A stretch of 30,497 nt of DNA from a virus. Positions 22,421 to 30,341 of the stretch are shown piece after piece. The DNA lies in IMG/VR virus record IMGVR_UViG_3300025771_000121, positions 1-30,497 of that record, one strand, 5' to 3'. Position 1 is the first letter of the stretch. Every line of letters begins with the position of its first letter. A program made the translations under genes and the position numbers. The notes beneath the pieces were generated by a model that was not told where the DNA came from, did no database searches, and saw nothing but the letters and a program-made list of their open reading frames with translations.

Positions 22421-23884
22421 CTAAAATTCAATAATCAATTTAACGTTTTCAGTTTGATCTGCAGCTCTTGTAATTGGTGCTCTATTTTCAACATAAATTA
22501 CATCACCACTATCAGACTCGATTTCAGCAGTAGCATAACCACTTGTAAATGAAATGTTATCTACTGTAGTTGTACCATCTGGTGTTCCAGATGCTCCTGA
22601 TGATTGTCCTGTTACTGCATTTGAACCAGAAAACGCTGTTAAATCTCCGTTGCTATCAATTCCTTCATCATTAAATCTTGTTTGAATGTAATATAGTAAA
22701 CTATTTGAACTATCCCACTCTACAACTTTACCCACAGCACCAGTTGAAGTTTGATTAATTTCTTCATCAGCAGTAAAGTTACCACTTACTGAAGTTAATC
22801 TCATAACCTTAACTCCTCTCAGTGTAGAAGCACTTGCTGCGCCTCCTCCAGTTGCGTTAGGGTCTCTTATCAAACAAACTCGTCTAAAATCATTATCTGT
22901 TGTAAAGTCACCTGAATTAGAAGTTTCAGCTCCTTCAAAGTTAACATTTAACATCACATAATATCCACCTAATTCTTTTACCGCATCTTCGCCGTGTCCA
23001 CCTTTTGGCTCTATGATACAATCTAATTCTGCGCCAGTTAAACTTGTTGCTCCAGCTGATACTATATCAGCATTTCTAATATAAGCAAAAGTATAATTTG
23101 AACCTGCGTTTGTAACAGTTACACCAGTTACAACACCACCAGCAACTGTTACTGAAACTTTACCACCAGAACCATCTCCGTGTATATCAATGTTTGTAAA
23201 CGTATTATTTACTAAAGAACCAGAACCTGCTGATTTGATAGTAACTATATTAACTGTTCCGTTTGAGTTAGCTGCTGCAACAGTTGAGTTAGTTGCAACT
23301 GCCATAAAATCTGTTGATAGGAAACTAACTCTTTGAGCAGCACTCAAGGTGTACATATATTTCCATTTGTAATCATCATCTGTTTCAATAATAGATGTAG
23401 ATGTTCCTTCAGGTTTTGAAGTAGAAGCACCACCATTGTTGTTCCATAAACATTTGTAAACATTAAAATCATCTGTAACTACATAAAATAAAGAATCCCA
23501 TAAACTAGTAGCACCACTTGTTGCAGTTTGTACAGTAGTTGTACCTGTAATTCTATTTCCGTAATCGTGTCTATAATAATCGTAAACTGTACCTGATGTC
23601 CAATTTCTTCTAGGTATTACGTAAGACACATCTGAAGATGTAACTTTTTTAGCTGACAATAAGTCATCAAAAGTATAAAATTCATCTTGTATTGAATCTA
23701 CTGGAGTTAAAGGTGAAGAATCTGAACCTTCGTTTACTGTTCTACTATCACCTCTAGTAGATGTAGTAAAAGCTTGTGGCCTTCCTATACCTAAATAGTA
23801 AACGTTTGGAGAAGCTTCTGAAAACGATTCACTAAACTGTTCAGCGTTGTGTATTCTAAATTTGTTAGTTATTATTGCCGGCAT
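22421..23884 (-). CDS. 8: Baseplate wedge protein (T4 gp8-like)
   Basis: A dimeric wedge component linking gp6/gp7 to the peripheral baseplate. At 487 aa it is well above T4 gp8 (334 aa). Diagnostic ends match: an N-terminal ITNKFRIHNAEQF (5-17), the VIPRRNW...DYYRHDYGN stretch (about 88-112), DDYKWKYMYTL (about 168-178), and the C-terminus VIYVENRAPITRAADQTE before the last strand, which parallels YMENRPPI..AMDQTE of T4. The extra length is in the middle and includes GAVGKVVEWD and GQSSGASGT segments like the small repeats of the neighbouring wedge proteins. It has its own late box and AAGGAA. Confidence 0.85.
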   Translation of the reverse strand: MPAIITNKFRIHNAEQFSESFSEASPNVYYLGIGRPQAFTTSTRGDSRTVNEGSDSSPLTPVDSIQDEFYTFDDLLSAKKVTSSDVSYVIPRRNWTSGTVYDYYRHDYGNRITGTTTVQTATSGATSLWDSLFYVVTDDFNVYKCLWNNNGGASTSKPEGTSTSIIETDDDYKWKYMYTLSAAQRVSFLSTDFMAVATNSTVAAANSNGTVNIVTIKSAGSGSLVNNTFTNIDIHGDGSGGKVSVTVAGGVVTGVTVTNAGSNYTFAYIRNADIVSAGATSLTGAELDCIIEPKGGHGEDAVKELGGYYVMLNVNFEGAETSNSGDFTTDNDFRRVCLIRDPNATGGGAASASTLRGVKVMRLTSVSGNFTADEEINQTSTGAVGKVVEWDSSNSLLYYIQTRFNDEGIDSNGDLTAFSGSNAVTGQSSGASGTPDGTTTVDNISFTSGYATAEIESDSGDVIYVENRAPITRAADQTENVKLIIEF

Positions 23885-23904
23885 TTAATTTAATTCCTTT
23901 TTCA

Positions 23905-23912
23905 TATTTATA
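23905..23912 (-). promoter_or_regulatory. Late promoter box TATAAATA before gp8
   Basis: An exact late box on the minus strand, 20 nt before the gp8 ATG, followed by an AAGGAA Shine-Dalgarno. It probably also drives the 2085-aa, 74-aa and 153-aa genes. Confidence 0.65.
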
Positions 23913-23915
23913 TTA

Positions 23916-24206
23916 TTAAAAAGACTCTAAAGTAATTCTTTTCCATATAGTTGTAGAACCATCATATGTTGCAGTACACACATATAGATATGTTCCGTCT
24001 TGTACAACAAGTCCAGCAACATCACCACTTTGTCCTGTATTTGTTGGTGTTCTTGTAGTTATTTTTGTAGTAGAAGGTAAAGTATTACCTCCTAAAAAAG
24101 AATAAATTTCATTAAAGTTGTCGTTTATAAGGTCACCACCATCACGGATAGTTGAACCTGTACCATCATTCGCAACTGTTCCTATATTAATACTTTGTTT
24201 AGCCAT
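23916..24206 (-). CDS. Small fibre/baseplate-associated protein
   Basis: A 96-aa protein. Residues 5-37 (INIGTVANDGTGST, then LINDNFNEIYSFLG) are the NIGT.ANDGTGD.LRDGG.KINDNFNE module found in many phage fibre and baseplate proteins. The second half (GDVAGLVVQDGTYLYVCTATY and the closing WKRITLESF) is another common virion module. Placed between the gp7-like gene and gp8 with its own promoter and an AGGAAA site, it is likely a small peripheral baseplate subunit. No T4 counterpart is clear. Confidence 0.68.
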   Translation of the reverse strand: MAKQSINIGTVANDGTGSTIRDGGDLINDNFNEIYSFLGGNTLPSTTKITTRTPTNTGQSGDVAGLVVQDGTYLYVCTATYDGSTTIWKRITLESF

Positions 24207-24235
24207 TTTTTCCTAAATTTTAATAATAATATTAT

Positions 24236-24243
24236 TATTTATA
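24236..24243 (-). promoter_or_regulatory. Late promoter box TATAAATA before the 96-aa gene
   Basis: An exact late box on the minus strand, 29 nt before the ATG at 24206, with AGGAAA in the leader. It lies in the 45-nt gap after the gp7-like gene. Confidence 0.65.
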
Positions 24244-24251
24244 CTCATTTT

Positions 24252-26828
24252 TTATGCCACATCAAACTTAATATTTGTTGTGTCAAAAGTAATCTGGTCT
24301 TCATCAAAACTATTTTCATCTAAATGCCATATTTGAGATGGAATAGCAAAGTTTGTTTTTAATTTGTAATTAAAATCTGATAGATTATTTAACTCACCAT
24401 CAATATTCGTATTTAATGTACCTGATAATCTTAAATTATTTAAGTCTTGTATTTGAACTTGACTTGCATAATTTGAACTTAATACTAAATGTGATAAAGA
24501 ATGTAAATTTGGACCTGCTACTGCTCTACCAAATTTAGTTGTATTATTTCGTATATCAGTTAATTCTTTGATTTGAGATATAATTTTATATCTTCTACTT
24601 AATGTTAAATCTCTTGTATTATCTGTAAATAAATCTGGAGTTGAGTCTGCCATCATATCTGGATTTACTCCTAATTGTGGACTAGCATTTAAAGAAGTAC
24701 CATCATCTATTGTTCCTAATCTTCTACCAAATACTGTTGAGAATAAAGTATTAAGTACATCTTGGATAGGTGTTGTAGTAACACCAGAATTTTCAGTTGT
24801 AAATGGTCTCATTTGAGCATTAACCTGTGTTGCAATATCTACTCGGCCTGTAAAGTAGAAACCACCAGTATGCATTGTTTTTTTAAATGAATCTCTCCAT
24901 TGATTAATTGACTCACCAACTTTAATTATGTAAGAGAAATCTTGGTACAATAAACTGTCTTGTATCTTCATTGTTATTTCTGATATATGTCCATCTTCAT
25001 TAATATACGAACCTGTTGTATCTAATGTTGAAACAACTGTGGTTGTGGCAGTTGCTTGATCAGTTTTAATAACCATAGCTGAAGCGTTAGAGGTATTACC
25101 AGATAATACTGTGTGAGGACTAAAACTTCCAGATGCACTTGTTAATTTCATTAAGCCTAAATTTGTGTTAACTGATTCTACAGTTGCTGTTACAATAGAT
25201 GAACTTGCATCTAAACCTGAAACAGTTTCACCTATAGTAAAACTTCCTAAAAAATCTTTAACAATTAAATAAGTAGGAAGTGTTAAAGTGGGAGGTGTAG
25301 GAGAATTTTGAAAACCTTTACCTGATTCTATAATTTTTAATTCTTGTACTCTTCCAATTTGATCTCCATATGCATATATAACAGCACCATTTCCACTAGT
25401 GCTTGTAACAGTCACATTAGGTAATGATAAGAAATTATATCCACCGCTAATAATTCTTATATCTGTAATATCACCAGAACCTGTGCCACTCTCTTGTACA
25501 ATTTTATTTCCTGTGTAAGGATCACCTCTTACTGTCTCGTCTTCTAATATAATATGATCTTCTGTAGTAGATGTTGATTCTTCCTGTGTGAAACCACCAT
25601 TAACAACTGAAACTTTTGCTGAAGCAGAACCGCCACCTGTTCCTGTATTTGTAAATGTTATACTATCTCCTATTTCATAATTTGAACCAGCTTCATCTAT
25701 TATAAAATCGGTAATACTTCCACTTCCTACAGCACCTACTTGAATTAATGCTCCCTCACCACCTGTAATTAAAGAAACGCTATCGCCAATAGAATATAAA
25801 CTACCATCATTTGTTAAAATAGGATTGTTAGGTAATCCTGTTACAGATGCTTTTATATAAACATCACTTATATCAGTTTCTGTTCCCCATATTTCTTCTC
25901 CTACAATAAACGTACCTGTAATACTATCATCATTTAAAATATATTCGGAAACTGTATCTGTACCAATTTGAAATTTGAGCACACTTTCAATAATAGCTGT
26001 AGCACCAGAAGTTTGACCTTCAATCGTTCTTCCTACCAAGTCGTTACTATCACCTACGATTGAAATACCTCTTAATACTTTTGATGTATTCCATTTTCCA
26101 TCTGATACTCTTAAAACTTGTTCTCTAGGATATATTGTTTCTATTTCTTCGTTAAACAATAATCTAAAAAATATTTGATGTCCTACATCTGTACCTTTAA
26201 GTCTATAAAGTGATCTTATATTTTTAATTAATTTTCTTTTATCAATACTATCATTTAAAACTTCAGGTAATGTATTTAAAAATTCATTTCTAAATTTTGT
26301 TAAAAAACTAGAAATTGCTTTATCAGGATCTCTAAATTCTAAAAGTTGTTGTATATTTGCTACAGGATTCAATTTAAATCCATTTATAATACCACTAGCA
26401 TTAGATGATGAACCTATTATAGTTTCACCTTCTTTAAATTTATTTTGAGATGTTATGAAAATTCTATTGTTTATTAAATCTTCAGATAATATAGTTGCTG
26501 TTGCACCCGAAGTTTGTCCTGTTATAGTTTCACCATTTGTAAATTTTCCAAATGCAGAACTTTCTAAAATAATTTTATCACCAGAATCTAATTGAGTTTT
26601 ATCTGAACCAATTTTTGAACCATTTAATAAAAGTAAATTTTCTTGGTTTGTTTCAGTTTCTAATAAAATACCATCAGTTGTTTGAATACTTGTAAAAGAT
26701 ATTTCAGCCGCTTCCATAAAGGTAAAGTAGGCTTTTAAAAACTCTACAAATTTAGGATGGTCTTCTAATACAAAACCAGGAACCTGTGAGTTTAATAGAT
26801 GTGTAATTTTATCATTAAACTTTGCCAT
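24252..26828 (-). CDS. Baseplate wedge structural protein at the gp7 position
   Basis: At 858 aa it is shorter than T4 gp7 (1032 aa). The start (FNDKITHLLNSQVPGFVLED, then HPKFVEFLKAYFTFMEAAEI, to about 43) and the KNIRSLYRLKGTDVGHQIFF / RLLFNEEIETIYPREQVLR block (about 200-240) belong to a structural family common in marine T4-like phages. Between and after these lie repeated beta units of the form F..GETI.G.TSGA.A.I (about 95-110, 130-145, 265-280, 535-555 and others). The C-terminal part (SDFNYKLKTNFAIPSQIWHLDE) is distinct. Placement between gp6 and gp8 makes it the positional equivalent of gp7, which links gp6, gp25 and gp10; sequence alone does not prove homology. It starts 5 nt after gp6. 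Confidence 0.68.
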   Translation of the reverse strand: MAKFNDKITHLLNSQVPGFVLEDHPKFVEFLKAYFTFMEAAEISFTSIQTTDGILLETETNQENLLLLNGSKIGSDKTQLDSGDKIILESSAFGKFTNGETITGQTSGATATILSEDLINNRIFITSQNKFKEGETIIGSSSNASGIINGFKLNPVANIQQLLEFRDPDKAISSFLTKFRNEFLNTLPEVLNDSIDKRKLIKNIRSLYRLKGTDVGHQIFFRLLFNEEIETIYPREQVLRVSDGKWNTSKVLRGISIVGDSNDLVGRTIEGQTSGATAIIESVLKFQIGTDTVSEYILNDDSITGTFIVGEEIWGTETDISDVYIKASVTGLPNNPILTNDGSLYSIGDSVSLITGGEGALIQVGAVGSGSITDFIIDEAGSNYEIGDSITFTNTGTGGGSASAKVSVVNGGFTQEESTSTTEDHIILEDETVRGDPYTGNKIVQESGTGSGDITDIRIISGGYNFLSLPNVTVTSTSGNGAVIYAYGDQIGRVQELKIIESGKGFQNSPTPPTLTLPTYLIVKDFLGSFTIGETVSGLDASSSIVTATVESVNTNLGLMKLTSASGSFSPHTVLSGNTSNASAMVIKTDQATATTTVVSTLDTTGSYINEDGHISEITMKIQDSLLYQDFSYIIKVGESINQWRDSFKKTMHTGGFYFTGRVDIATQVNAQMRPFTTENSGVTTTPIQDVLNTLFSTVFGRRLGTIDDGTSLNASPQLGVNPDMMADSTPDLFTDNTRDLTLSRRYKIISQIKELTDIRNNTTKFGRAVAGPNLHSLSHLVLSSNYASQVQIQDLNNLRLSGTLNTNIDGELNNLSDFNYKLKTNFAIPSQIWHLDENSFDEDQITFDTTNIKFDVA

Positions 26829-26833
26829 AGAAA

Positions 26834-28687
26834 TTAGTAGCTAGATGTTGTCGTATAACCTACTCCAGCATCTGACGATCCTCCAACAAAAGTATCTGCC
26901 TCTACATTTATTGATGAATTAGCAACGTCAATTTCTATAATCTGATTTCTTACAGGAACAATATCATTTGAAGAAGGAGTTACAGTTAATTCTATTTGTG
27001 TAGAGGAACTTCCTCTTATATTTGATATTTCTGAAACATTTAAAGAATTTAACTGAATTTCACCTGTTATATAATTAATTGTTCCTTGAGTATTATTAGC
27101 ATATGTTCTTACTCCGCTAATCACTCTATATCTTCTAATATTTCCTTCACCATCATCATCTAAAAAATATTCATTGCTATCACCTGATACTTTAAATCCA
27201 GTTGATGTTAATATTCCTCCATTGGTTGCATTGTAACCTGAAACAGGATTATATAATGTGTTTCTAAAATAAACATTATATCTTAAAGACGAACCTATTG
27301 TAGGAGAAAATGATTTTCTAATTTTTATAGTTGTAATATTTGAAACTATACTTGTATCTGCATCATCAACAATTCCAATAACTTTTGAATATCTAAACAC
27401 ACCATCAAATCTTTGAAGTGTATTTGTATTATATGAAGTTAATGCATTTGAAATATCTGTTTTTAAAGTTGCCGCAGTTTTTGTGGTTAATTTTTCATCA
27501 TATTTTGCATTAACAGTTAATAGAACAGAAGTTGTTTCAGGATCAACAATTTCAGGTCTTACAGAAGCAACATTATATCTTTTAAGTTGAGTTACTAAAC
27601 TATTTTTAGTTGTTTGTGTTAATGTGGAACCACTAACAGCTTTAATTGAAATTTTTACTACACCATATACAGGAGTTTCCTCATCTTCACCACCCCAAGC
27701 TGAAACATATTGAGCATTAGGATATAAAGTCTTAACAAGACTTTCATAATCAGAAGTTGTAACTGCTCTATTTTGAGCTGAATAAGTTAAAGGTGCATTG
27801 TATCTTATTGATTCTTTTGATTCCGCAGAAATGCCGCCTTGTGCTTCACTTACAGTAGAAATTGTTATATTTGAAAATCCGTCTATCGTTGATGAATAAG
27901 AAAAAGTATTTGCACCATTTGCGGCATCAACGTTTGTAACAATATATTCTAAAACAACTATGTTACCATCTGTTAATTTATTACCTATAACACCATCTCC
28001 AAAATAAACTTCAAATTTACCATCATCACCTTCTTGTAAAAAATATGCTTTTGTTGTTCCAGTAATATTTGCTAAACTTGTTGCTTTGGTGTAAGTATGT
28101 GTTGTAGAATCACCAGCACTATTTTGAACTTTTACGATTAAAGTTGATAAATCAGCTAATGCACTTGGTATTGTAAATTTTTGGTCAGGATCGTTTGAAT
28201 CTACAGTGTATTTAAAATTAACTAAAGTACCTTCATAAATTCTTACACTTGAAAATTTATAAACACCATTTAATGGAGTTGTAGTTACTTCCGAATTATT
28301 TACAAAATAATAAGTTGTTTCATTTACAGTTGTTTCAAAAGTTGTACCTTTAGATAATGTTACTGAAGCACCTGTTGCATCTCCTATAGTAATATCAATG
28401 TCAGCATATGGAGCTCTTACTGATGATGGAGTATAACCTAATGCTTTTGCCAATGACACAATATTTTTTCTAATGTCAGCACTTTCAAGGTATAACTCAT
28501 TTGATAACATATTAGCATTGAAACCTAAATAATGTGTGTTGTATGCTAATGTATCTAATAGAACTGAAAAGCCAGAACCCTCAAAATCATAATCTCTAAA
28601 TTCTGCTTGATTTCTTAAAAATGATTTTAGATTTTGTTTTATCTGATCAAAATCGAAATCTGAAACTGTTAATTTATTACTTGCCAT
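26834..28687 (-). CDS. 6: Baseplate wedge protein (T4 gp6-like, baseplate J family)
   Basis: gp6 dimers form the inner baseplate ring that triggers sheath contraction. At 617 aa it is near T4 gp6 (660 aa). Conserved features are the N-terminal FDFDQIKQNLKSFLRNQAEF (11-30), FSVLLDTLAYNTHYLGFNANM (40-60), ESADIRKNIVSLAKALGYTPSS and the baseplate-J core (APLTYSAQNRAVTTSDYESLV, about 300-320; AWGGEDEETPVYGVVKISI, about 332-350). A C-terminal beta region of about 150 residues follows. It starts within 2 nt of the gp25 stop, so wedge components gp25-gp6-gp7-like form one coupled unit under the promoter at 29132-29139. Confidence 0.9.
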   Translation of the reverse strand: MASNKLTVSDFDFDQIKQNLKSFLRNQAEFRDYDFEGSGFSVLLDTLAYNTHYLGFNANMLSNELYLESADIRKNIVSLAKALGYTPSSVRAPYADIDITIGDATGASVTLSKGTTFETTVNETTYYFVNNSEVTTTPLNGVYKFSSVRIYEGTLVNFKYTVDSNDPDQKFTIPSALADLSTLIVKVQNSAGDSTTHTYTKATSLANITGTTKAYFLQEGDDGKFEVYFGDGVIGNKLTDGNIVVLEYIVTNVDAANGANTFSYSSTIDGFSNITISTVSEAQGGISAESKESIRYNAPLTYSAQNRAVTTSDYESLVKTLYPNAQYVSAWGGEDEETPVYGVVKISIKAVSGSTLTQTTKNSLVTQLKRYNVASVRPEIVDPETTSVLLTVNAKYDEKLTTKTAATLKTDISNALTSYNTNTLQRFDGVFRYSKVIGIVDDADTSIVSNITTIKIRKSFSPTIGSSLRYNVYFRNTLYNPVSGYNATNGGILTSTGFKVSGDSNEYFLDDDGEGNIRRYRVISGVRTYANNTQGTINYITGEIQLNSLNVSEISNIRGSSSTQIELTVTPSSNDIVPVRNQIIEIDVANSSINVEADTFVGGSSDAGVGYTTTSSY

Positions 28688-28688
28688 A

Positions 28689-29123
28689 TTATCTTAATCT
28701 CTTTAAAAATGTTTCTACTACTACTGGTGCAGTTGTTCCTACCACATAAAACATAATCTTTAAATCATAAGCATTTTCATCATAATTAGGTCTAGCAACA
28801 ATTTGTACTAAACGAACTCTTGGTTCAAAATTACTTATTACTTCTTCTACTTTTCTTTGTAAGTTTAAAGCAGTCAAAGGATTCATAGGTTCAAACAATA
28901 ATGCTCTTACATTTGAACCAATCTCAGGGTGAAAAGGTCTTTCAAAGTGATTAGTATTAATTAAATTTCTAACCGATCTTTTTACTGCTTCTACACCTGT
29001 CAATTTATTTACATCATCTGTAACTATATTTCTACCAAAACTTAAATCTAAATCACTATACTCCCTAGTTGCTCTTTTACTCTTATTTAAATTCGTTGTT
29101 CCTGAAGCATCGTAGTTTGGCAT
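28689..29123 (-). CDS. 25: Baseplate wedge protein (T4 gp25-like)
   Basis: gp25 nucleates sheath polymerisation and holds the gp6-gp7 bundle at the baseplate core. At 144 aa it compares with 132 in T4. The family signature is complete: YSDLDLSF near 22-29, HFERPFHPEIGSNVRALLFE (59-78), the TALNLQRKVEEVI helix and the invariant EPR triad at 100-102 (NFEPRVRL). The N-terminal 15 residues are Asn/Thr-rich and variable. An exact TATAAATA box ends 8 nt before the ATG and there is no Shine-Dalgarno, so the mRNA would be almost leaderless. Confidence 0.92.
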   Translation of the reverse strand: MPNYDASGTTNLNKSKRATREYSDLDLSFGRNIVTDDVNKLTGVEAVKRSVRNLINTNHFERPFHPEIGSNVRALLFEPMNPLTALNLQRKVEEVISNFEPRVRLVQIVARPNYDENAYDLKIMFYVVGTTAPVVVETFLKRLR

Positions 29124-29131
29124 AGTGTTAA

Positions 29132-29139
29132 TATTTATA
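29132..29139 (-). promoter_or_regulatory. Late promoter box TATAAATA before gp25
   Basis: An exact T4-type late box on the minus strand, 8 nt before the gp25 ATG, leaving a leader of about 3 nt under T4 spacing. It would drive gp25, gp6 and the gp7-like gene. Confidence 0.65.
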
Positions 29140-29151
29140 ATGGGTTTTTGA

Positions 29152-29466
29152 TTATACTCCTATAAAAACATTAGGAGAACCTTGTATCATAGCACCTAAA
29201 TCCGCTGAATCTCCTATTCTTCCAACAGGTATACCTTGTATTCTTACAGTGGCAGAACCACTATTGAGTATTTGATTAGGGTGAGATATACACGCAGGTG
29301 GTGGACTAGGATTAGTAATCGTATGAGGCGCTACAGGTGTTCCTACTACTGAAGCCAAGATACCATTTACTCTTACAGTAGATTGTAAAGGTGTTAAAAG
29401 GGTAGATGTTGAATCACAACCGTGTCCAGTTGCCAAAGTATCACCAAATCTACTTACAGCTGGCAT
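29152..29466 (-). CDS. PAAR-repeat central spike tip protein (gp5.4-like)
   Basis: PAAR proteins form the sharp cone at the end of the cell-puncturing spike (gp5 in T4) and often bind a metal. This 104-aa protein has the standard pattern: PAVSRFGDTLATGHGCDSTS at the start (2-21), VRVNGILASVVGTPVAPH in the middle, ISHPNQILNSGSATVRIQG, then PVGRIGDSAD and the final GSPNVFIGV. H15, C17, H48, C59 and H62 are candidate metal ligands. Its ATG overlaps the stop of the 48-aa gene (TAATG). gp5 itself is not in the window. Confidence 0.87.
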   Translation of the reverse strand: MPAVSRFGDTLATGHGCDSTSTLLTPLQSTVRVNGILASVVGTPVAPHTITNPSPPPACISHPNQILNSGSATVRIQGIPVGRIGDSADLGAMIQGSPNVFIGV

Positions 29467-29612
29467 TACTTACCCTGTCCGTTGTACGCTTTCCAGCTTC
29501 TTTTTTTGTGTTTATTCATAGAGGCAAATTTAGCACTTCTTTTTCTTTTAGTTTGAGAAGTTTTTTTGTAAACTGTTTCGTGTTTTACAAAATCTTTTGA
29601 TAATCTTGCCAT
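29466..29612 (-). CDS. Small basic protein, 48 aa
   Basis: A short gene with one-base TAATG overlaps at both ends, between the 71-aa gene and the PAAR gene. The protein begins MARLSKDFVKHETVYKK and ends KRSWKAYNGQGK. About a third of it is Lys/Arg and there is no hydrophobic stretch. The tight coupling supports its being real. It could bind nucleic acid or act as a small assembly factor; no function can be assigned. Confidence 0.65.
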   Translation of the reverse strand: MARLSKDFVKHETVYKKTSQTKRKRSAKFASMNKHKKRSWKAYNGQGK

Positions 29613-29827
29613 TATCTACCTAATTTCTTTTTTCTACCCCAAGGCAATTGAATACCTTCAGAGATTTTTTGACCTTTTTTGCTAATATATTCAACTCCTA
29701 TAATTTTATCTTTATTTTCTAAAAATTTTGATTGAATTGACTTAACAGCTTTCTTTAAACTTATTTGTTCCGTTTTTTCTTCTAATCCTTTATCATTCCA
29801 AAAGAAAAATTCACGCATTTTTGCCAT
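29612..29827 (-). CDS. Small basic hypothetical protein, 71 aa
   Basis: A 71-aa protein with an aromatic N-terminus (MREFFFWND, 4-12), a helical middle (SLKKAVKSIQSKFLENKDKI, 23-42) and a basic C-terminus (PWGRKKKLGR). I do not recognise a family. A GGAG Shine-Dalgarno, overlapping the 63-aa gene's end, lies 9 nt before the ATG. A second in-frame ATG three codons in is an alternative start. Coupled to genes on both sides, it is probably co-transcribed with the Cys-rich protein and PAAR genes. Confidence 0.62.
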   Translation of the reverse strand: MAKMREFFFWNDKGLEEKTEQISLKKAVKSIQSKFLENKDKIIGVEYISKKGQKISEGIQLPWGRKKKLGR

Positions 29828-29830
29828 TTT

Positions 29831-30022
29831 TTAAGCTCCATTAAAAGAATCGTAATCCATTGAATCGTATTTCACTTCAGCTGGATCGAATCCATCATTT
29901 TCTTTGTGCCGACAATGTGTACAGCACAATGTTTGTTGTTCTTCGCCATAATTTTGAAAACAATAACCATCACAATGACAGTCGTGTCCACAATTTTGAC
30001 AATATTTTTTTTCTTTAACCAT
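29831..30022 (-). CDS. Cys-rich putative metal-binding small protein
   Basis: A 63-aa protein with eight Cys: C8, C11, C15, C17, C21, C33, C34 and C37, plus His at 13, 16, 36 and 39 (YCQNCGHDCHCDGYC, then LCCTHCRHK). The CxxC pairs at 8/11 and 34/37 resemble a zinc ribbon; the other Cys/His could hold a second metal. The C-terminal 25 residues are acidic with Asp/Tyr repeats. The function is unknown; it may bind zinc and interact with nucleic acid or another protein. A GATAAATA box ends 9 nt before the ATG, with no Shine-Dalgarno. Confidence 0.68.
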   Translation of the reverse strand: MVKEKKYCQNCGHDCHCDGYCFQNYGEEQQTLCCTHCRHKENDGFDPAEVKYDSMDYDSFNGA

Positions 30023-30031
30023 TTTTAACTA

Positions 30032-30039
30032 TATTTATC
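30032..30039 (-). promoter_or_regulatory. Late promoter-like box GATAAATA before the Cys-rich gene
   Basis: A one-base variant of the late box, directly after the stop of the lipoprotein-like gene and 9 nt before the ATG at 30022. Use would give a leader of only a few nucleotides. Confidence 0.4.
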
Positions 30040-30261
30040 TTAAAAATTACAACTTGCTGTCGCTGTTGTTGTTCCTTTTTTTAACGAATCAACTATTTTT
30101 TCTTCAGTATTCATTTTTTTATCACTTGATTCGGTTTTTTCACTTGTTTTTACTTCAATTTTTGGGAAAAATTTACAATTTTTAAGGTTTTTTACACAAC
30201 CAGAACAAAAAGAGAACAAAAAAAGTAAAAAAATGACTAAAAATAAGGGTTTTTTATGCAT
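30040..30261 (-). CDS. Putative small lipoprotein, 73 aa
   Basis: Residues 1-4 are basic (MHKK), 5-18 form a strongly hydrophobic segment (PLFLVIFLLFLFSF) and CSGC (19-22) follows, so C22 could be lipidated by signal peptidase II. The -3 residue is Cys rather than Leu/Val/Ile, so the lipobox is imperfect. The rest is polar and Lys/Ser/Thr-rich with two more Cys (29 and 71). Phage lipoproteins of this size include outer-membrane spanins and superinfection-exclusion proteins; neither is shown here. It is first of the leftward genes beside the strand switch, with neither a late box nor a Shine-Dalgarno seen. Confidence 0.58.
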   Translation of the reverse strand: MHKKPLFLVIFLLFLFSFCSGCVKNLKNCKFFPKIEVKTSEKTESSDKKMNTEEKIVDSLKKGTTTATASCNF

Positions 30262-30280
30262 ATTTTTTTGGTTTTTACCA

Positions 30281-30309
30281 TTGACAATCGCATTTATTCC
30301 ATATATTAT
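30281..30309 (+). promoter_or_regulatory. Sigma70-type promoter for the rightward gene
   Basis: TTGACA at 30281-30286 matches the -35 consensus exactly. TATTAT at 30304-30309, one base off the -10 consensus, follows after a 17-bp spacer. Predicted initiation is near 30316, giving a leader of about 26 nt that carries the AAAGGAG site. This would be a host-polymerase (early) promoter, unlike the late boxes of the other strand. Confidence 0.7.
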
Positions 30310-30341
30310 TAACGTATATGAACAATAAAGGAGTAAACACT

